A DNA stretch of 64,000 nucleotides from an uncultured Bacteroides sp. (GTDB lineage: Bacteria > Bacteroidota > Bacteroidia > Cytophagales > Cyclobacteriaceae), in contig CABHOV010000032.1 in NCBI GenBank assembly GCA_902168185.1, forward strand, positions 38,866 to 102,865. The letters are read 5' to 3'. Within the stretch, counting starts at the first letter, position 1. Every line of letters starts with the position of its first letter. The position numbers and the translations under genes were made by a program. This document shows, piece after piece, positions 32,397-41,147 of this stretch. A model generated the notes under the pieces. That model saw only the letters and a list, made by a program, of their open reading frames with translations, was not told the origin of the DNA and made no database searches.

Positions 32397-33468
32397 AAGC
32401 CCCTCCCTTGTGACTGAGATCAATTTTTAGTTCTACCATATAGTAGTCCTTTGAATCGTCAATATCGAGTTCATAGCGATTACTATAAATTAGATCAAGT
32501 CTTCTTTTCGTATTGGCAATGCCAATGCCACAATGCTGGCTTGCTGCGGTACGTTGTTCCGTGCCTGCCCGCTTCGTATTCACCACGTTGAAGACAAGGG
32601 AATGGCCCGTGACCACCAGTGTAATATCAATCGTACTCGGTTTACTATAGGAAATGCCGTGCTTGAATGCGTTCTCTATAAAAGGAATTAAGATCAGTGG
32701 TTCTATCTCTGCTCGTTGCAAGTCGCCGTCATAAACAAAGTGTATGGAGATATCCCCTTGATCTGAAATTCTAAGCCGGTGCATGGCGATGTAATCCTCG
32801 GCATGGCGTATTTCTTTTAGTAAAGGAATTTTTCCCTGATTGGTTTCATACAACACATACCTCATGATGTTAGACAATAACATAACAGCAGCCCCGGTCT
32901 GATTCGATTTTTTCTCGGCCAGTGAAAAAATATTATTCAAAGAATTAAATAAAAAATGAGGATTGATCTGATACTTCAAGAATGATAATTCTGCTACCAT
33001 TTTTTCTTTCTCAATACCTTCCTCTTTGAGCATTTTCATTTCCGAGCTCCGAACCAGTTCAAAGCTGGTGCTAAGTCCAAACAATAAAAGCATTGGAAAA
33101 ATATAGAAGGGCACTCGAAATATACTTCGCTGTGGTACGATACTGTCAGGTAGTGTCGCGACATTGTAAAACAAGGCATGTAGAATAGCGCTAAAAAGAA
33201 CACACACCATAATGCAAGCTATATAGCAGGTATACTTTCGTTCTGTCAAATACCGTGGCACAAGCAAGTAACTATTAATAAAATAAAAAGGAATCGTGCT
33301 TATTGCCATTGTTAACCAATATCCTCCCAGGTAATCGGTTAACTTACCTTCTGCAAGACCAAGCAATGGCCATGGGAAAATGGCGAAGAGAAAAATAGAT
33401 GCATGAAACAGGTGGCGGTATTTATCAATGGTACGGCTCACGGACGAGATGTTTCGTTGATGGTGCAT
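32386..33468 (-). CDS. LytS-like membrane sensor histidine kinase (second pair)
   Basis: 360 residues from ATG 33468 (MHHQRNISS); a GTG at 33477 is the only earlier option. Four transmembrane helices fill about 22-150, then a coiled coil, the acceptor His in NPHFLFNSLNNIF (about residue 195), and HATPase motifs IPFIENAFKHG and CGIGIANTKRRLDLIY. No extracytoplasmic sensor domain. It overlaps its LytTR partner. Intramembrane-sensing kinases of this type usually monitor a neighbouring membrane process; here the neighbours are an outer-membrane uptake operon and an FtsX permease. Confidence 0.9.
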   Translation of the reverse strand: MHHQRNISSVSRTIDKYRHLFHASIFLFAIFPWPLLGLAEGKLTDYLGGYWLTMAISTIPFYFINSYLLVPRYLTERKYTCYIACIMVCVLFSAILHALFYNVATLPDSIVPQRSIFRVPFYIFPMLLLFGLSTSFELVRSSEMKMLKEEGIEKEKMVAELSFLKYQINPHFLFNSLNNIFSLAEKKSNQTGAAVMLLSNIMRYVLYETNQGKIPLLKEIRHAEDYIAMHRLRISDQGDISIHFVYDGDLQRAEIEPLILIPFIENAFKHGISYSKPSTIDITLVVTGHSLVFNVVNTKRAGTEQRTAASQHCGIGIANTKRRLDLIYSNRYELDIDDSKDYYMVELKIDLSHKGGAYEN

Positions 33469-33712
33469 TTGGATCACTCAAAATCGCGATTACATTTTGA
33501 GTTACATGAACTAGTATACCAAATGGCTGAATGCGTCTACCCAACCCCGGTGCAGGAAAACCAAATTAACGCGCATTGAAAAATTACCAGCCATGAAGAC
33601 TGGACAATCGCAGTGTTATCATAATTTATATGAAGAAAAATAACAAACTGCCATCAGCCGTCAGGCGTACGTTCAAAATGAAATACTACTTATCTTAAGC
33701 CATAACAGCACT

Positions 33713-36328
33713 TCACTCCGCTCGTAGACTTTTCACCGGATTCATCCTGGCTGCCTGCACCGTGTGCCAGCTTACCGTAATCAGTGTTATAGTCAGTATA
33801 GCTATAGCAGCAGTAACCGGTATCAGCCACGACACACTGATGTGGTAACTATAGCGACTTACCCACTCGGATGTTAACATATAGGCCACGGGCACGGCAA
33901 TACAACACGCAATAATCACGAGCATAATAAAATCAGCAGAAACCATTTTCCATACCTGGAATACGGTAGCACCGTGTACTTTGCGAATACCAATTTCCTT
34001 TGTGCGCTGCTCCGCTATAAATGACGACAGTCCAAATATACCCAGGCAACTGATAAAGATGGCCAATGAGGTAAAGATGACAGCCAGTTTACCGATACGT
34101 TCTTCATTCCCAAACTTCTGCGCGTATGCTTCATCAACAAAGCGGAATGTAAAAGGTTTTTCTGGATTATACTTTTTATACACGCGCTCGATCGCATGCA
34201 AGGCCTGCTGTACTGGCTGATCTGGATCTATCCGAAACAGTGCAAAGCCACCCGCATTCCGTTCAATAAAATAAAATGTAGGCTTCACGGGTTCAAACGG
34301 AGAATTTGACACTATATCTTTTACTACACCTATCACCTTCATCGGCTCATCATACCAGTATACCGTTTCTCCTACAGGCGCAGCAAACCCCATATGGTTT
34401 GCGGCCGTCTCATTGACAATAAACGCATTGGAGTCACTGAGTATATCCCGGTTGAAGTCGCGGCCTTGTGCAATTTCCCATCCGATGGCTTTACCATAAT
34501 TGGCAGAAACACCCAGGTTCGAAAAATCGATGGAGAGATCCGGATCTTTTCCGTTCCATTTAATCACACTTGTTGACGACCACGATTCTGTTGTTGGCGA
34601 ACTAGCCTCTGCTACATCTACAATAACACGTACCTGCTGTAACTCATTCCGTATTGCATCTATATGCTTATGAAATTCATTTGAATTTGTCTGCACCAAG
34701 ATGAGACCATCGGTTTCATACCCGATCGGTCTGTTCTTGGCATGCTGTATCTGCCGAAACACCACGGCAGTTCCAATGATCATTGTTACGGATACTGTAA
34801 ACTGCGTCACCACCATTATCTTTCGCGCCCACGCAGATCCTTTCGATGCACGAAAGCCACCCTTCAACGCTTTCAGTGGCGTAATGGACGAAAGGTATAC
34901 CGCAGGATAGCTTCCGGCTATTAAACCAATGAGCACACAGAAACCGACGGCGTATAGCCATAACGTTGCATCACCCCACGGCAATTGCGCGCGCTTCCCG
35001 GCTACCAGATTAAAAGCCGGTAAACTCAGTTGAACCACCAACAGTGCGAGTATAAATGCCATCAACACCGTGAGTACGGATTCACTGAAGAACTGCTGTA
35101 TTAACTGGCTTCGATAGGAACCAATTGTTTTACGAATGCCTACTTCCTTGGCGCGCTTCTCCGAACGCGCAGTGCTGAGGTTCATAAAATTCATACACGC
35201 CATCAATACTACAAACACACCGATCATTGCAAAGAGCCACACATATGTAATCAGTCCGCCAACTTGGTAACCTCCTTTAAAGCGGGAGTATAGATGCCAC
35301 TCATTCATCGGGTGTATAAAAAGTGCAGGTTTCTTTTTGGCCAGTTCGGCACTCAGGTTTTTGAGTTTGGCATCTTTAATAATAGCGGACACTGCGTTAA
35401 CATCTCGATTTGCAGCCAGTCCAACGTAGAGACTAAACGGATTGGGACGCCACGGCTCGTACATATTTTTTATCCATCCTGATTCATTATAGAGCAGTTG
35501 CCACGGTGCAATAAAATGAACGCCGTTAAATTCGGATTGCTCCGGTATATCCCGATAAACACCTGCTACGTGTACGGTCATCGTTGTGTTGATGGTCATT
35601 ATTTTCCCAACAGGGTTGCTATCGGCAAAGTATGTCAGGGCAAGTGACTGCGAGATAAGAACGGATGATACGTCTTTGAGTGCATCACGCGAACCGTGCA
35701 GCATCGAGAGGGTAAACAATTCGCCAAAGTCAGGCTCTGCAAATATACCTGATTGCATCAGGCGTTTATCCTGATAGGCAACAACCGCATTTTCCGCATC
35801 GGTTGTCAGCACGACATGCGTAAAGTTATCACCATACTTTTTTCGAAGCTCATCAGCCAATGGCCAGGGTACAGACCACCATGTATCCACTTGCCCATTG
35901 GTGGTAACGTGTTGCAGTACGCGCCCTATCCTATCATAGTTCGCGAAATGTTTCTCATAGGAAAGTTCGTCTTTGATCCATAGCCCTATAATAATAGCGA
36001 CGGTCATACCCACCGAAAGGCCGGCAATATTGATTGCAGCATGAAGTTTGTTTTTCTTCATGGCGCGCAGCGAAGTGGTAAAATAATTCTTATACATGGC
36101 GCGATATAGTGGGGGTTGTTGCGAATGCTTACGAATAGCGAAAGGCCGTATGTAGGCCAGCACTTGATACCAATAGTCAAGTTGAGCACGCAGGTTTGAA
36201 CGATCTTCTTGCAGTGTAGAAAAGCGTTCTTCCAGGTCACCACTTACATCTTCGGCGAGGTCATCGCGCAAAAAACGATGCAGCAGCCACGTAGCAAGTT
36301 TGGGCGGTATATCTTGTTTCTTATGCAC
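33713..36328 (-). CDS. FtsX-type ABC permease with 'permease prefix' N-terminal domain
   Basis: 871 residues starting at GTG 36328, because an in-frame stop lies just upstream and the prefix domain begins at once (PPKLATWLLHRFLRDDLAEDVSGDLEERF, split). After this about 75-residue prefix comes a duplicated FtsX/MacB arrangement: TM at about 97-120, MacB_PCD, three helices (about 370-480, including NLSTARSEKRAKEVGIRK), a second PCD, and three final helices with AEQRTKEIGIRKVHG. Such double permeases are common in Bacteroidota and are nearly always next to a PadR regulator; the ATPase is encoded elsewhere. Gap to PadR is 9 bp. Confidence 0.9.
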   Translation of the reverse strand: MHKKQDIPPKLATWLLHRFLRDDLAEDVSGDLEERFSTLQEDRSNLRAQLDYWYQVLAYIRPFAIRKHSQQPPLYRAMYKNYFTTSLRAMKKNKLHAAINIAGLSVGMTVAIIIGLWIKDELSYEKHFANYDRIGRVLQHVTTNGQVDTWWSVPWPLADELRKKYGDNFTHVVLTTDAENAVVAYQDKRLMQSGIFAEPDFGELFTLSMLHGSRDALKDVSSVLISQSLALTYFADSNPVGKIMTINTTMTVHVAGVYRDIPEQSEFNGVHFIAPWQLLYNESGWIKNMYEPWRPNPFSLYVGLAANRDVNAVSAIIKDAKLKNLSAELAKKKPALFIHPMNEWHLYSRFKGGYQVGGLITYVWLFAMIGVFVVLMACMNFMNLSTARSEKRAKEVGIRKTIGSYRSQLIQQFFSESVLTVLMAFILALLVVQLSLPAFNLVAGKRAQLPWGDATLWLYAVGFCVLIGLIAGSYPAVYLSSITPLKALKGGFRASKGSAWARKIMVVTQFTVSVTMIIGTAVVFRQIQHAKNRPIGYETDGLILVQTNSNEFHKHIDAIRNELQQVRVIVDVAEASSPTTESWSSTSVIKWNGKDPDLSIDFSNLGVSANYGKAIGWEIAQGRDFNRDILSDSNAFIVNETAANHMGFAAPVGETVYWYDEPMKVIGVVKDIVSNSPFEPVKPTFYFIERNAGGFALFRIDPDQPVQQALHAIERVYKKYNPEKPFTFRFVDEAYAQKFGNEERIGKLAVIFTSLAIFISCLGIFGLSSFIAEQRTKEIGIRKVHGATVFQVWKMVSADFIMLVIIACCIAVPVAYMLTSEWVSRYSYHISVSWLIPVTAAIAILTITLITVSWHTVQAARMNPVKSLRAE

Positions 36329-36337
36329 GACTTGTTA

Positions 36338-36676
36338 TCAGCTAAAATTAAGTTTGCCTGCCAAAAGTGGATACTGTTTCCAAAGGGACAGTCTGAAATC
36401 CATCGCGTCCTTCAACACGCGCTTGCCGAGCGCTGTAATGGTAAATATGCGTTTACGTTTGCCGCCACGTACGGCAGTAGACTCCCCTAATGCAGACTTC
36501 ACAAAACCTTTTTGTTCCAATCGGTCAAGCGTAGAGTGCACGGCCCCGATGGATACTTCGCGTCCTGTTTGTCGCTTAAATTCCTCTGTTATCTTTAAGG
36601 CATACGCCTGATCACCAAGTATACCTGCTACCAGAAGTATTGCTTCTTCAAAGTCTCCCAGTCGTGTTTCAATCAT
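36338..36676 (-). CDS. PadR-family transcriptional regulator
   Basis: 112 residues: winged helix with IETRLGDFEEAILLVAGIL, then GREVSIGAVHSTLDRLEQKGFV (recognition region, in parts), wing with GGKRKRIFTITALGKRVL, and a short C-terminal helix for dimerisation. PadR proteins repress neighbouring transporter genes and are released by ligand. The gene is first in the operon with the FtsX permease, and its start codon touches one of two mirrored operator-like dyads (36676-36740), suggesting autoregulation. Confidence 0.92.
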   Translation of the reverse strand: MIETRLGDFEEAILLVAGILGDQAYALKITEEFKRQTGREVSIGAVHSTLDRLEQKGFVKSALGESTAVRGGKRKRIFTITALGKRVLKDAMDFRLSLWKQYPLLAGKLNFS

Positions 36677-36740
36677 TTACTACTAATTTGTAGAATAAAT
36701 ATACACGACGGATTCATATTATCTACAACTTAGTAGTAAA
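36676..36740 (-). promoter_or_regulatory. PadR operon control region: two mirrored dyads around a promoter
   Basis: Bases 36676-36694 and 36722-36740 are inverted copies matching 18 of 19 positions. Each also contains its own CTAC-N6-GTAG dyad (centres 43 bp, about four turns, apart). A possible leftward promoter lies between: TTG (36728-36726), 22 bases, TATATTTA (36703-36696). The layout fits two PadR dimers repressing their own operon. Confidence 0.65.
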
Positions 36741-36933
36741 TATCTTTTGGGAGCGGTATATGCCTGTATGAAAAGCGTGGTGTATTAACAAAACACAAAT
36801 CGGATTGTTACCATTTTTTTTATTTTACTGTTACATTCTCTGAAAAACCTATATATCTGAATTAAACACACCGGATTTTAAACATTCTGTCAAGATCAAT
36901 GTTTTGGCATGTACACAAATTGATATAGATACC

Positions 36934-37356
36934 ATGCTAGCACACTTAGTTTATGTAAGCGTTAGAAAAAGAAATTGTACGGATGAAGAGATGGATAAAA
37001 TCCTTGCCGCCTGCAAAGTGAACAATGAGCCACTCCAGGTTACCGGGGTTCTTCTATACTCCGACAGCACGTTTATTCAATACGTTGAGGGCAAGGCCAC
37101 CACGTTAACCGATCTTTACGATAAGATCAAAAAAGATGCGCGCCATGAAAAACCGGTGATGATATCCTATGGTCCGATCACAAAAAGAATTTTTCCGAGC
37201 TGGCAAATGGGAAGTCGCAAAATGGCTTCTGATAATATAGACTTCGTTACCGACATAACGCATCAGGATAAAGATGTATTTCAAAGAATAATGAACGGTA
37301 AGGAGGCTGAGGGAGCAAAAGTTCGTGATCTCCTGACGAAGTTTTTTAAAAAGTAA
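36934..37356 (+). CDS. BLUF-domain blue-light photoreceptor, stand-alone
   Basis: 140 residues from ATG 36934 (MLAHLVYVS); an upstream TTG at 36904 only adds non-conserved residues. The flavin-binding features of BLUF are all present: Tyr in LVYVS (residue 7), Asn in VNNEPLQVTGVLLY, Gln in FIQYVEG, and Trp/Met in FPSWQMGSRKM. After the about 95-residue BLUF core there is a short helical cap and no output domain, so it must signal by protein contact. It is divergent from the PadR operon and next to nothing obviously light-related. Confidence 0.92.
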   Translation: MLAHLVYVSVRKRNCTDEEMDKILAACKVNNEPLQVTGVLLYSDSTFIQYVEGKATTLTDLYDKIKKDARHEKPVMISYGPITKRIFPSWQMGSRKMASDNIDFVTDITHQDKDVFQRIMNGKEAEGAKVRDLLTKFFKK

Positions 37357-37567
37357 ATGGCGTAATACCACGCCCAGATATATCAGAACGTAACGCAAGG
37401 GGACGGCCGTTGACGAATCAAAATTGCAACGCCTCCCCTCCCTGTTTTACAACGGCATGCCTACCTGCTAGTGCTGCTTCACAACTATAGACGTTCTGAA
37501 CTATATAGCGAATGGATTGTTATACTCCGTGCGCCGTAGTCTTTATATATACTATAATCGGGTAAAA

Positions 37568-38734
37568 TCAATTTGATCCGCCCAAGTTTTCCGAATCTGA
37601 AACGACAAGGTACCGGGAGAAGAACGGTAAGGCACGGGTATAAAATCGACCGTGATCCGTAAAATTATTATTCCATGGGTCGCCGCGATACTCTTCGGCT
37701 TCATGCTCAACTCCCAGTTCGTCCAGCTTCAGGGTGAATTGCTGATTTGCCAATACGTGATCATAGTTGCTATCATATCGCGCCCAATCGAAACCTATAC
37801 CGCGCATTTTTCGAAGGTTACCAGCGCGCTCTTTTAGCTTTTGATCGAGCAAAAAATCATCCTTGAGTTTGGCATAATTTGCCACATTGAGCTTCGGTTC
37901 ACCATTCTCCATCTCTACCATAAAATCACAGTAGAAAGGCGGGCGATCCGGATTCGGAAGAAAGGCCTGCATGATGCTCACGTAGGGACGTGCGAATCCC
38001 TCACTGAGCTCATTGAAAGATTTGGCTGCATGAATTTTCCTCCAATCCACCTTTGACACCATTGGGGTCGGGCCTGTTCCTGTAGCTACCGGATGCATGG
38101 CGTAAACGACGCTGAATACATCGGGATACAGCATCGATAATACAAGCGCACCTCGTCCGCCAACAAAGTCGCCTGCCAGTCCCCTGCTATCGCGATTCTT
38201 TATCGTTCGGAAGTGAGCGTCAATAAACGGTACCAACTCATCGACAGTAAAGTCCAGCCACCGTCCCGTCACTGCCGAGTTCTCGTACCAAATACCGGTC
38301 GTGGCCGAGCCATAGTCTGCTGCCACCAGGATAAACTCCCCGACTATATTTGCGGCAAAGGCGCGGTCCAATAGCGTTTGAACAGCTCCGCTCTCAAACA
38401 CTTTTTGAGCGCTTGAATTTATGGAGTGGAAGTAATAGACAACCGCATAAGACTTCTCCGAGCGTTCATAACCCGGTGGTAAATAAATCTTAACGCTACG
38501 ATTTATGTCTACTCCCGTCCTTGTGTTTCGAAGTATAGTAGAGACGAGTGTCTCCGTTACAACTTTGCCAGTGGATATGGATTTCGGGGGATTAGCCGAA
38601 TTGGCTTTCGTTACTTTTTTTCCCTGAGCATAGGCTACAGACATTGAACTGATAAGCAAAGCCGCCATTGCTAAATACATATACACGGAATGTAATTGCC
38701 GGCTTGCGGATAGACGCATGATGTTTATATTCAT
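37568..38734 (-). CDS. Secreted esterase-fold protein (esterase D/CE1-like) with degenerate nucleophile motif
   Basis: 388 residues: signal peptide ending at AYAQ (about 37), then the CE1/esterase D fold: VKIYLPPGY, YAVVYYFHS, FILVAADYG, FTVDELVPFIDAHFRTI, and a C-terminal DHGRFYTRALPFFSRYL with the usual His. Active relatives have G-x-S-x-G-G after R-x-L-A; here the sequence is RGLAGDFVGGRGAL, so the serine position is Phe (or Asp if shifted by one). Hydrolysis by the usual triad therefore looks impossible. It may bind a ligand or be a recently inactivated enzyme, though the frame is intact throughout. Monocistronic. Confidence 0.82.
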   Translation of the reverse strand: MNINIMRLSASRQLHSVYMYLAMAALLISSMSVAYAQGKKVTKANSANPPKSISTGKVVTETLVSTILRNTRTGVDINRSVKIYLPPGYERSEKSYAVVYYFHSINSSAQKVFESGAVQTLLDRAFAANIVGEFILVAADYGSATTGIWYENSAVTGRWLDFTVDELVPFIDAHFRTIKNRDSRGLAGDFVGGRGALVLSMLYPDVFSVVYAMHPVATGTGPTPMVSKVDWRKIHAAKSFNELSEGFARPYVSIMQAFLPNPDRPPFYCDFMVEMENGEPKLNVANYAKLKDDFLLDQKLKERAGNLRKMRGIGFDWARYDSNYDHVLANQQFTLKLDELGVEHEAEEYRGDPWNNNFTDHGRFYTRALPFFSRYLVVSDSENLGGSN

Positions 38735-38879
38735 AGTTAAGGATGAATTAATCCTGACATGAAAATATCGTCATCACGATCCTTTATGAAATCTAATTGA
38801 TCTCAGGGCTCTTATTATGTTTGAACTGCATCGTTATATTGACAACGCGAAATTGAATGTATCAGAAGTTCAGCCCTTG

Positions 38880-38945
38880 CGACCTTTGGCCTGGTGGACG
38901 TCCACTACCCTTCCGTTCGGTAAAACAGCAAGCCCTTGCTGTCTG
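38880..38945. repeat. GC-rich palindromic element, possible REP-like repeat
   Basis: A 12-bp perfect palindrome GTGGACGTCCAC (38894-38905) is followed by an 8-bp hairpin ACAGCAAG/CTTGCTGT (38925-38942). The block is clearly more G/C rich than the AT-rich sequence around it, as an inserted extragenic palindromic element would be. Only one copy is seen in this window. Confidence 0.35.
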
Positions 38946-38965
38946 TATAGCTTGGATATAGTGTA

Positions 38966-38997
38966 TATTGGTATACGGGTATATATGTATACCAATA
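38966..38997 (-). terminator. 11-bp stem-loop after the quinone reductase gene
   Basis: TATTGGTATAC (38966-38976) pairs perfectly with GTATACCAATA (38987-38997) around a 10-base loop, 26 bp beyond the stop of the leftward oxidoreductase gene. Likely transcript end; its palindromic TATAC core could alternatively be a regulator site for the esterase gene. Confidence 0.55.
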
Positions 38998-39022
38998 CAC
39001 AGTATATTTCTTGTTGATTTCG

Positions 39023-39946
39023 TTATTCCACCAGGAGAATAACCTTACCATTTACCCCACCAGCCGTCAAAAAATCCTGGGCTGCCGCGGCTTGTTCCAG
39101 CTTAAATGATTTGGAAACAATTGGTTTTAATTTTCCAGCCCCAAGCAGGGCAATACCATTTTGCAAAATTTTAGAAGACAGGTCTGAGACTACAAAATTG
39201 GCTTTCACATGGTATTGTTCTGCCAGCTGCTGTGATGGTGGTGAGACGATACTTAACAATTTACCACCGGGCTTTAGTACTTGGAAAAGCTTTTCCTGCC
39301 CTGGGCCACCGGCGGTATCTGCCACCAGGTCAACATGCTTAACAATATCGGCCACGTCCTGTAGTTTATAGTCAACCACTTGGTCGGCACCAAGGCTTTT
39401 TGCTAATGCAAGACCCCTTCCGGATGCTGTAGCGATAACATATGCACCGGCAGCTTTTGCCATTTGGATCATAGCACTACCGACAGCACCGCCACCCCCT
39501 TGTATCAACACTTGCTGGTCTTTTTCTAATTTCCCTTCGGTAAACAGTACCGATTGTGCAGTGCCGATGTTTACCGCTATCGATGCTGCCTCTTCAAAGG
39601 ACAGTCCTTGTGGCTTGAGTAAAACAAAGTTTTCGTTTACAGTTACATACTGCGCATAAGCATGTTTCATCGTAACGGCAATGACTTCATCGCCCACTTT
39701 AAATTTCGAAACACTCGTGCCAATCGCCACAATTACTCCCGCAGCTTCACCGCCAGGTATAAAGGGCATTTCCACAGGGCGGATTGCCTTCATAAATCCC
39801 ATGCGTATTTTCATATCTACGGGATTCACCCCTACTGCCTTAACCTGGATTAAAACATCATTTTCGCTTTGGATCGATGGAGTCGGAACTTCAACCTGCT
39901 CAATCACATCTGAATTTCCGTAAGTCTTATATTGAATTGCTTTCAT
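39023..39946 (-). CDS. NADPH-dependent quinone/alkene oxidoreductase (zinc-free MDR family)
   Basis: 307 residues of the medium-chain reductase family: catalytic GroES-like domain (about 1-120: VDMKIRMGFM, FIPGGEAAGVI, FKVGDEVIAV) and Rossmann domain with the nucleotide site in QGGGGAVGSAMIQMAKAAGA (about 150-170), then GADQVVDYK. No structural-zinc cysteines, so a quinone-oxidoreductase-type member reducing quinones or enones with NADPH. Its ATG shares one base with the stop of the old yellow enzyme gene, so the two form one operon for electrophile reduction. Confidence 0.9.
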   Translation of the reverse strand: MKAIQYKTYGNSDVIEQVEVPTPSIQSENDVLIQVKAVGVNPVDMKIRMGFMKAIRPVEMPFIPGGEAAGVIVAIGTSVSKFKVGDEVIAVTMKHAYAQYVTVNENFVLLKPQGLSFEEAASIAVNIGTAQSVLFTEGKLEKDQQVLIQGGGGAVGSAMIQMAKAAGAYVIATASGRGLALAKSLGADQVVDYKLQDVADIVKHVDLVADTAGGPGQEKLFQVLKPGGKLLSIVSPPSQQLAEQYHVKANFVVSDLSSKILQNGIALLGAGKLKPIVSKSFKLEQAAAAQDFLTAGGVNGKVILLVE

Positions 39947-41019
39947 TATTTTGAAGTATAAAGTGGATAATCAATGTAGCCTTGCTGGCCCGGAGAATAC
40001 AATGTGCTGAAGTCAACACCATTGAGGGAGAGATCTCTTTCGATACGGCTGGCAAAATCTGGATTAGCCAGGAACCCGCGCCCAAACGCAACCAGGTCTG
40101 CCGTGCCGTCCTGCAGCTTTTGTTCAGCTGTCTCATGAGTCAACCCATTACAGAGTATAATTGTATTCGTAAAGGATGTACGGATAGCCTTGTACGTTCC
40201 TTCAGGAATGTCCGGGTTGGTTGAAAGATGTATGTAGGCGATTCCTACTTTGTCCAATGCACTACTGAGATGGGTATAGGTTTGGTGTACTTCCTCTGTA
40301 TCATAAGGCTTTTGGTCGCTCAATTGCGAAAACGGGGAAAAGCGAATGCCTACTTTATCCGGGCCAATAGCCGCTGCAATTGCCTGGGTAATCTCGACGA
40401 TGAGGCGGCTCCTGTTTATTAAGTTTCCTCCATACTGATCCGTCCTGTTATTCACATTGGGGTTCAAGAACTGTTCGAGCAGATAGCCGTTGGCGCCATG
40501 AAGCTCGACACCGTCAAAGCCGGCGAGAACTGCATTTTCGGAAGCCTTTACAAAATCTGCAATAACCTGGGCTATTCCTTCCAGGGTAAGAGCCACGGGA
40601 ACAGCGTGTGGTTGCATCCCCAGAGAATCTGTAAAGATCTCCCCGGCAGCCTTGATATCCGATGGGCCTACCGGTTGCATCCCATCGGGTAGATTGGCCT
40701 GGTGGGCAATGCGTCCGGTGTGCATGAGCTGCAGGAAAATTTTCGATCCATTTTGATGGACTGCATCGGTAACTTTTTTCCAGCCTTCAACCTGGCGAGC
40801 AGAGTAAATTCCGGGAATGCGAGGGTAGCCCAGGCCTTCAGGGCTTGGCGAGGTGCCTTCTGTAACAATTAACCCTGCACCGGAGCGCTGCGCATAATAG
40901 GTTGCCATCAGTTCATTGGGAAGGTTTCCCGTAGCCCTGCTTCTGGTCATGGGTGCCATCACCAGATGATTTTTCAATTTTAAGGAGCCTTTTTCAAACG
41001 GCTTGAATAACTTTTTCAT
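39946..41019 (-). CDS. Old yellow enzyme family ene-reductase (NemA-like)
   Basis: 357 residues, a TIM barrel binding FMN: LKNHLVMAPMTRSRA (about 15-29), LIVTEGTSPSPEGLGYP, IFLQLMHTGRIAH, VELHGANGYLLEQFLNP (substrate region), GIRFSPF, and LVAFGRGFLANPDF. It reduces activated alkenes, maleimides or nitro compounds with NADPH. The close match to NemA-type enzymes and the adjoining quinone reductase suggest a detoxification operon. A consensus -7 element TACATTTG and a small dyad lie 13-31 bp before the start. The AraC regulator encoded next upstream may control it. Confidence 0.92.
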   Translation of the reverse strand: MKKLFKPFEKGSLKLKNHLVMAPMTRSRATGNLPNELMATYYAQRSGAGLIVTEGTSPSPEGLGYPRIPGIYSARQVEGWKKVTDAVHQNGSKIFLQLMHTGRIAHQANLPDGMQPVGPSDIKAAGEIFTDSLGMQPHAVPVALTLEGIAQVIADFVKASENAVLAGFDGVELHGANGYLLEQFLNPNVNNRTDQYGGNLINRSRLIVEITQAIAAAIGPDKVGIRFSPFSQLSDQKPYDTEEVHQTYTHLSSALDKVGIAYIHLSTNPDIPEGTYKAIRTSFTNTIILCNGLTHETAEQKLQDGTADLVAFGRGFLANPDFASRIERDLSLNGVDFSTLYSPGQQGYIDYPLYTSK

Positions 41020-41031
41020 TTGTCATATCTA

Positions 41032-41050
41032 ATTTGTACGAACAAATGTA
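41032..41050 (-). promoter_or_regulatory. Promoter element and operator-like dyad of the ene-reductase operon
   Basis: CAAATGTA on the plus strand (41043-41050) reads TACATTTG leftward, a full TAnnTTTG match. It overlaps the dyad ATTTGT-ACGA-ACAAAT (41032-41047). No good TTG lies at the -33 distance, so the promoter may need an activator. Confidence 0.5.
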
Positions 41051-41147
41051 AAAGCGATTAAATGGGTAAAATAACCGAAAAAGACACAAAAATAGTCCTA
41101 TCCGACAGATCATCTATCCAGAAATCAAAGACAAGAGACGGTGATGC

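Noticed and set aside
38817..39017. Plus-strand frame of 66 codons
   Set aside because: It runs through three palindromes in the intergenic region and has no plausible domain; the palindromes explain the signal better.
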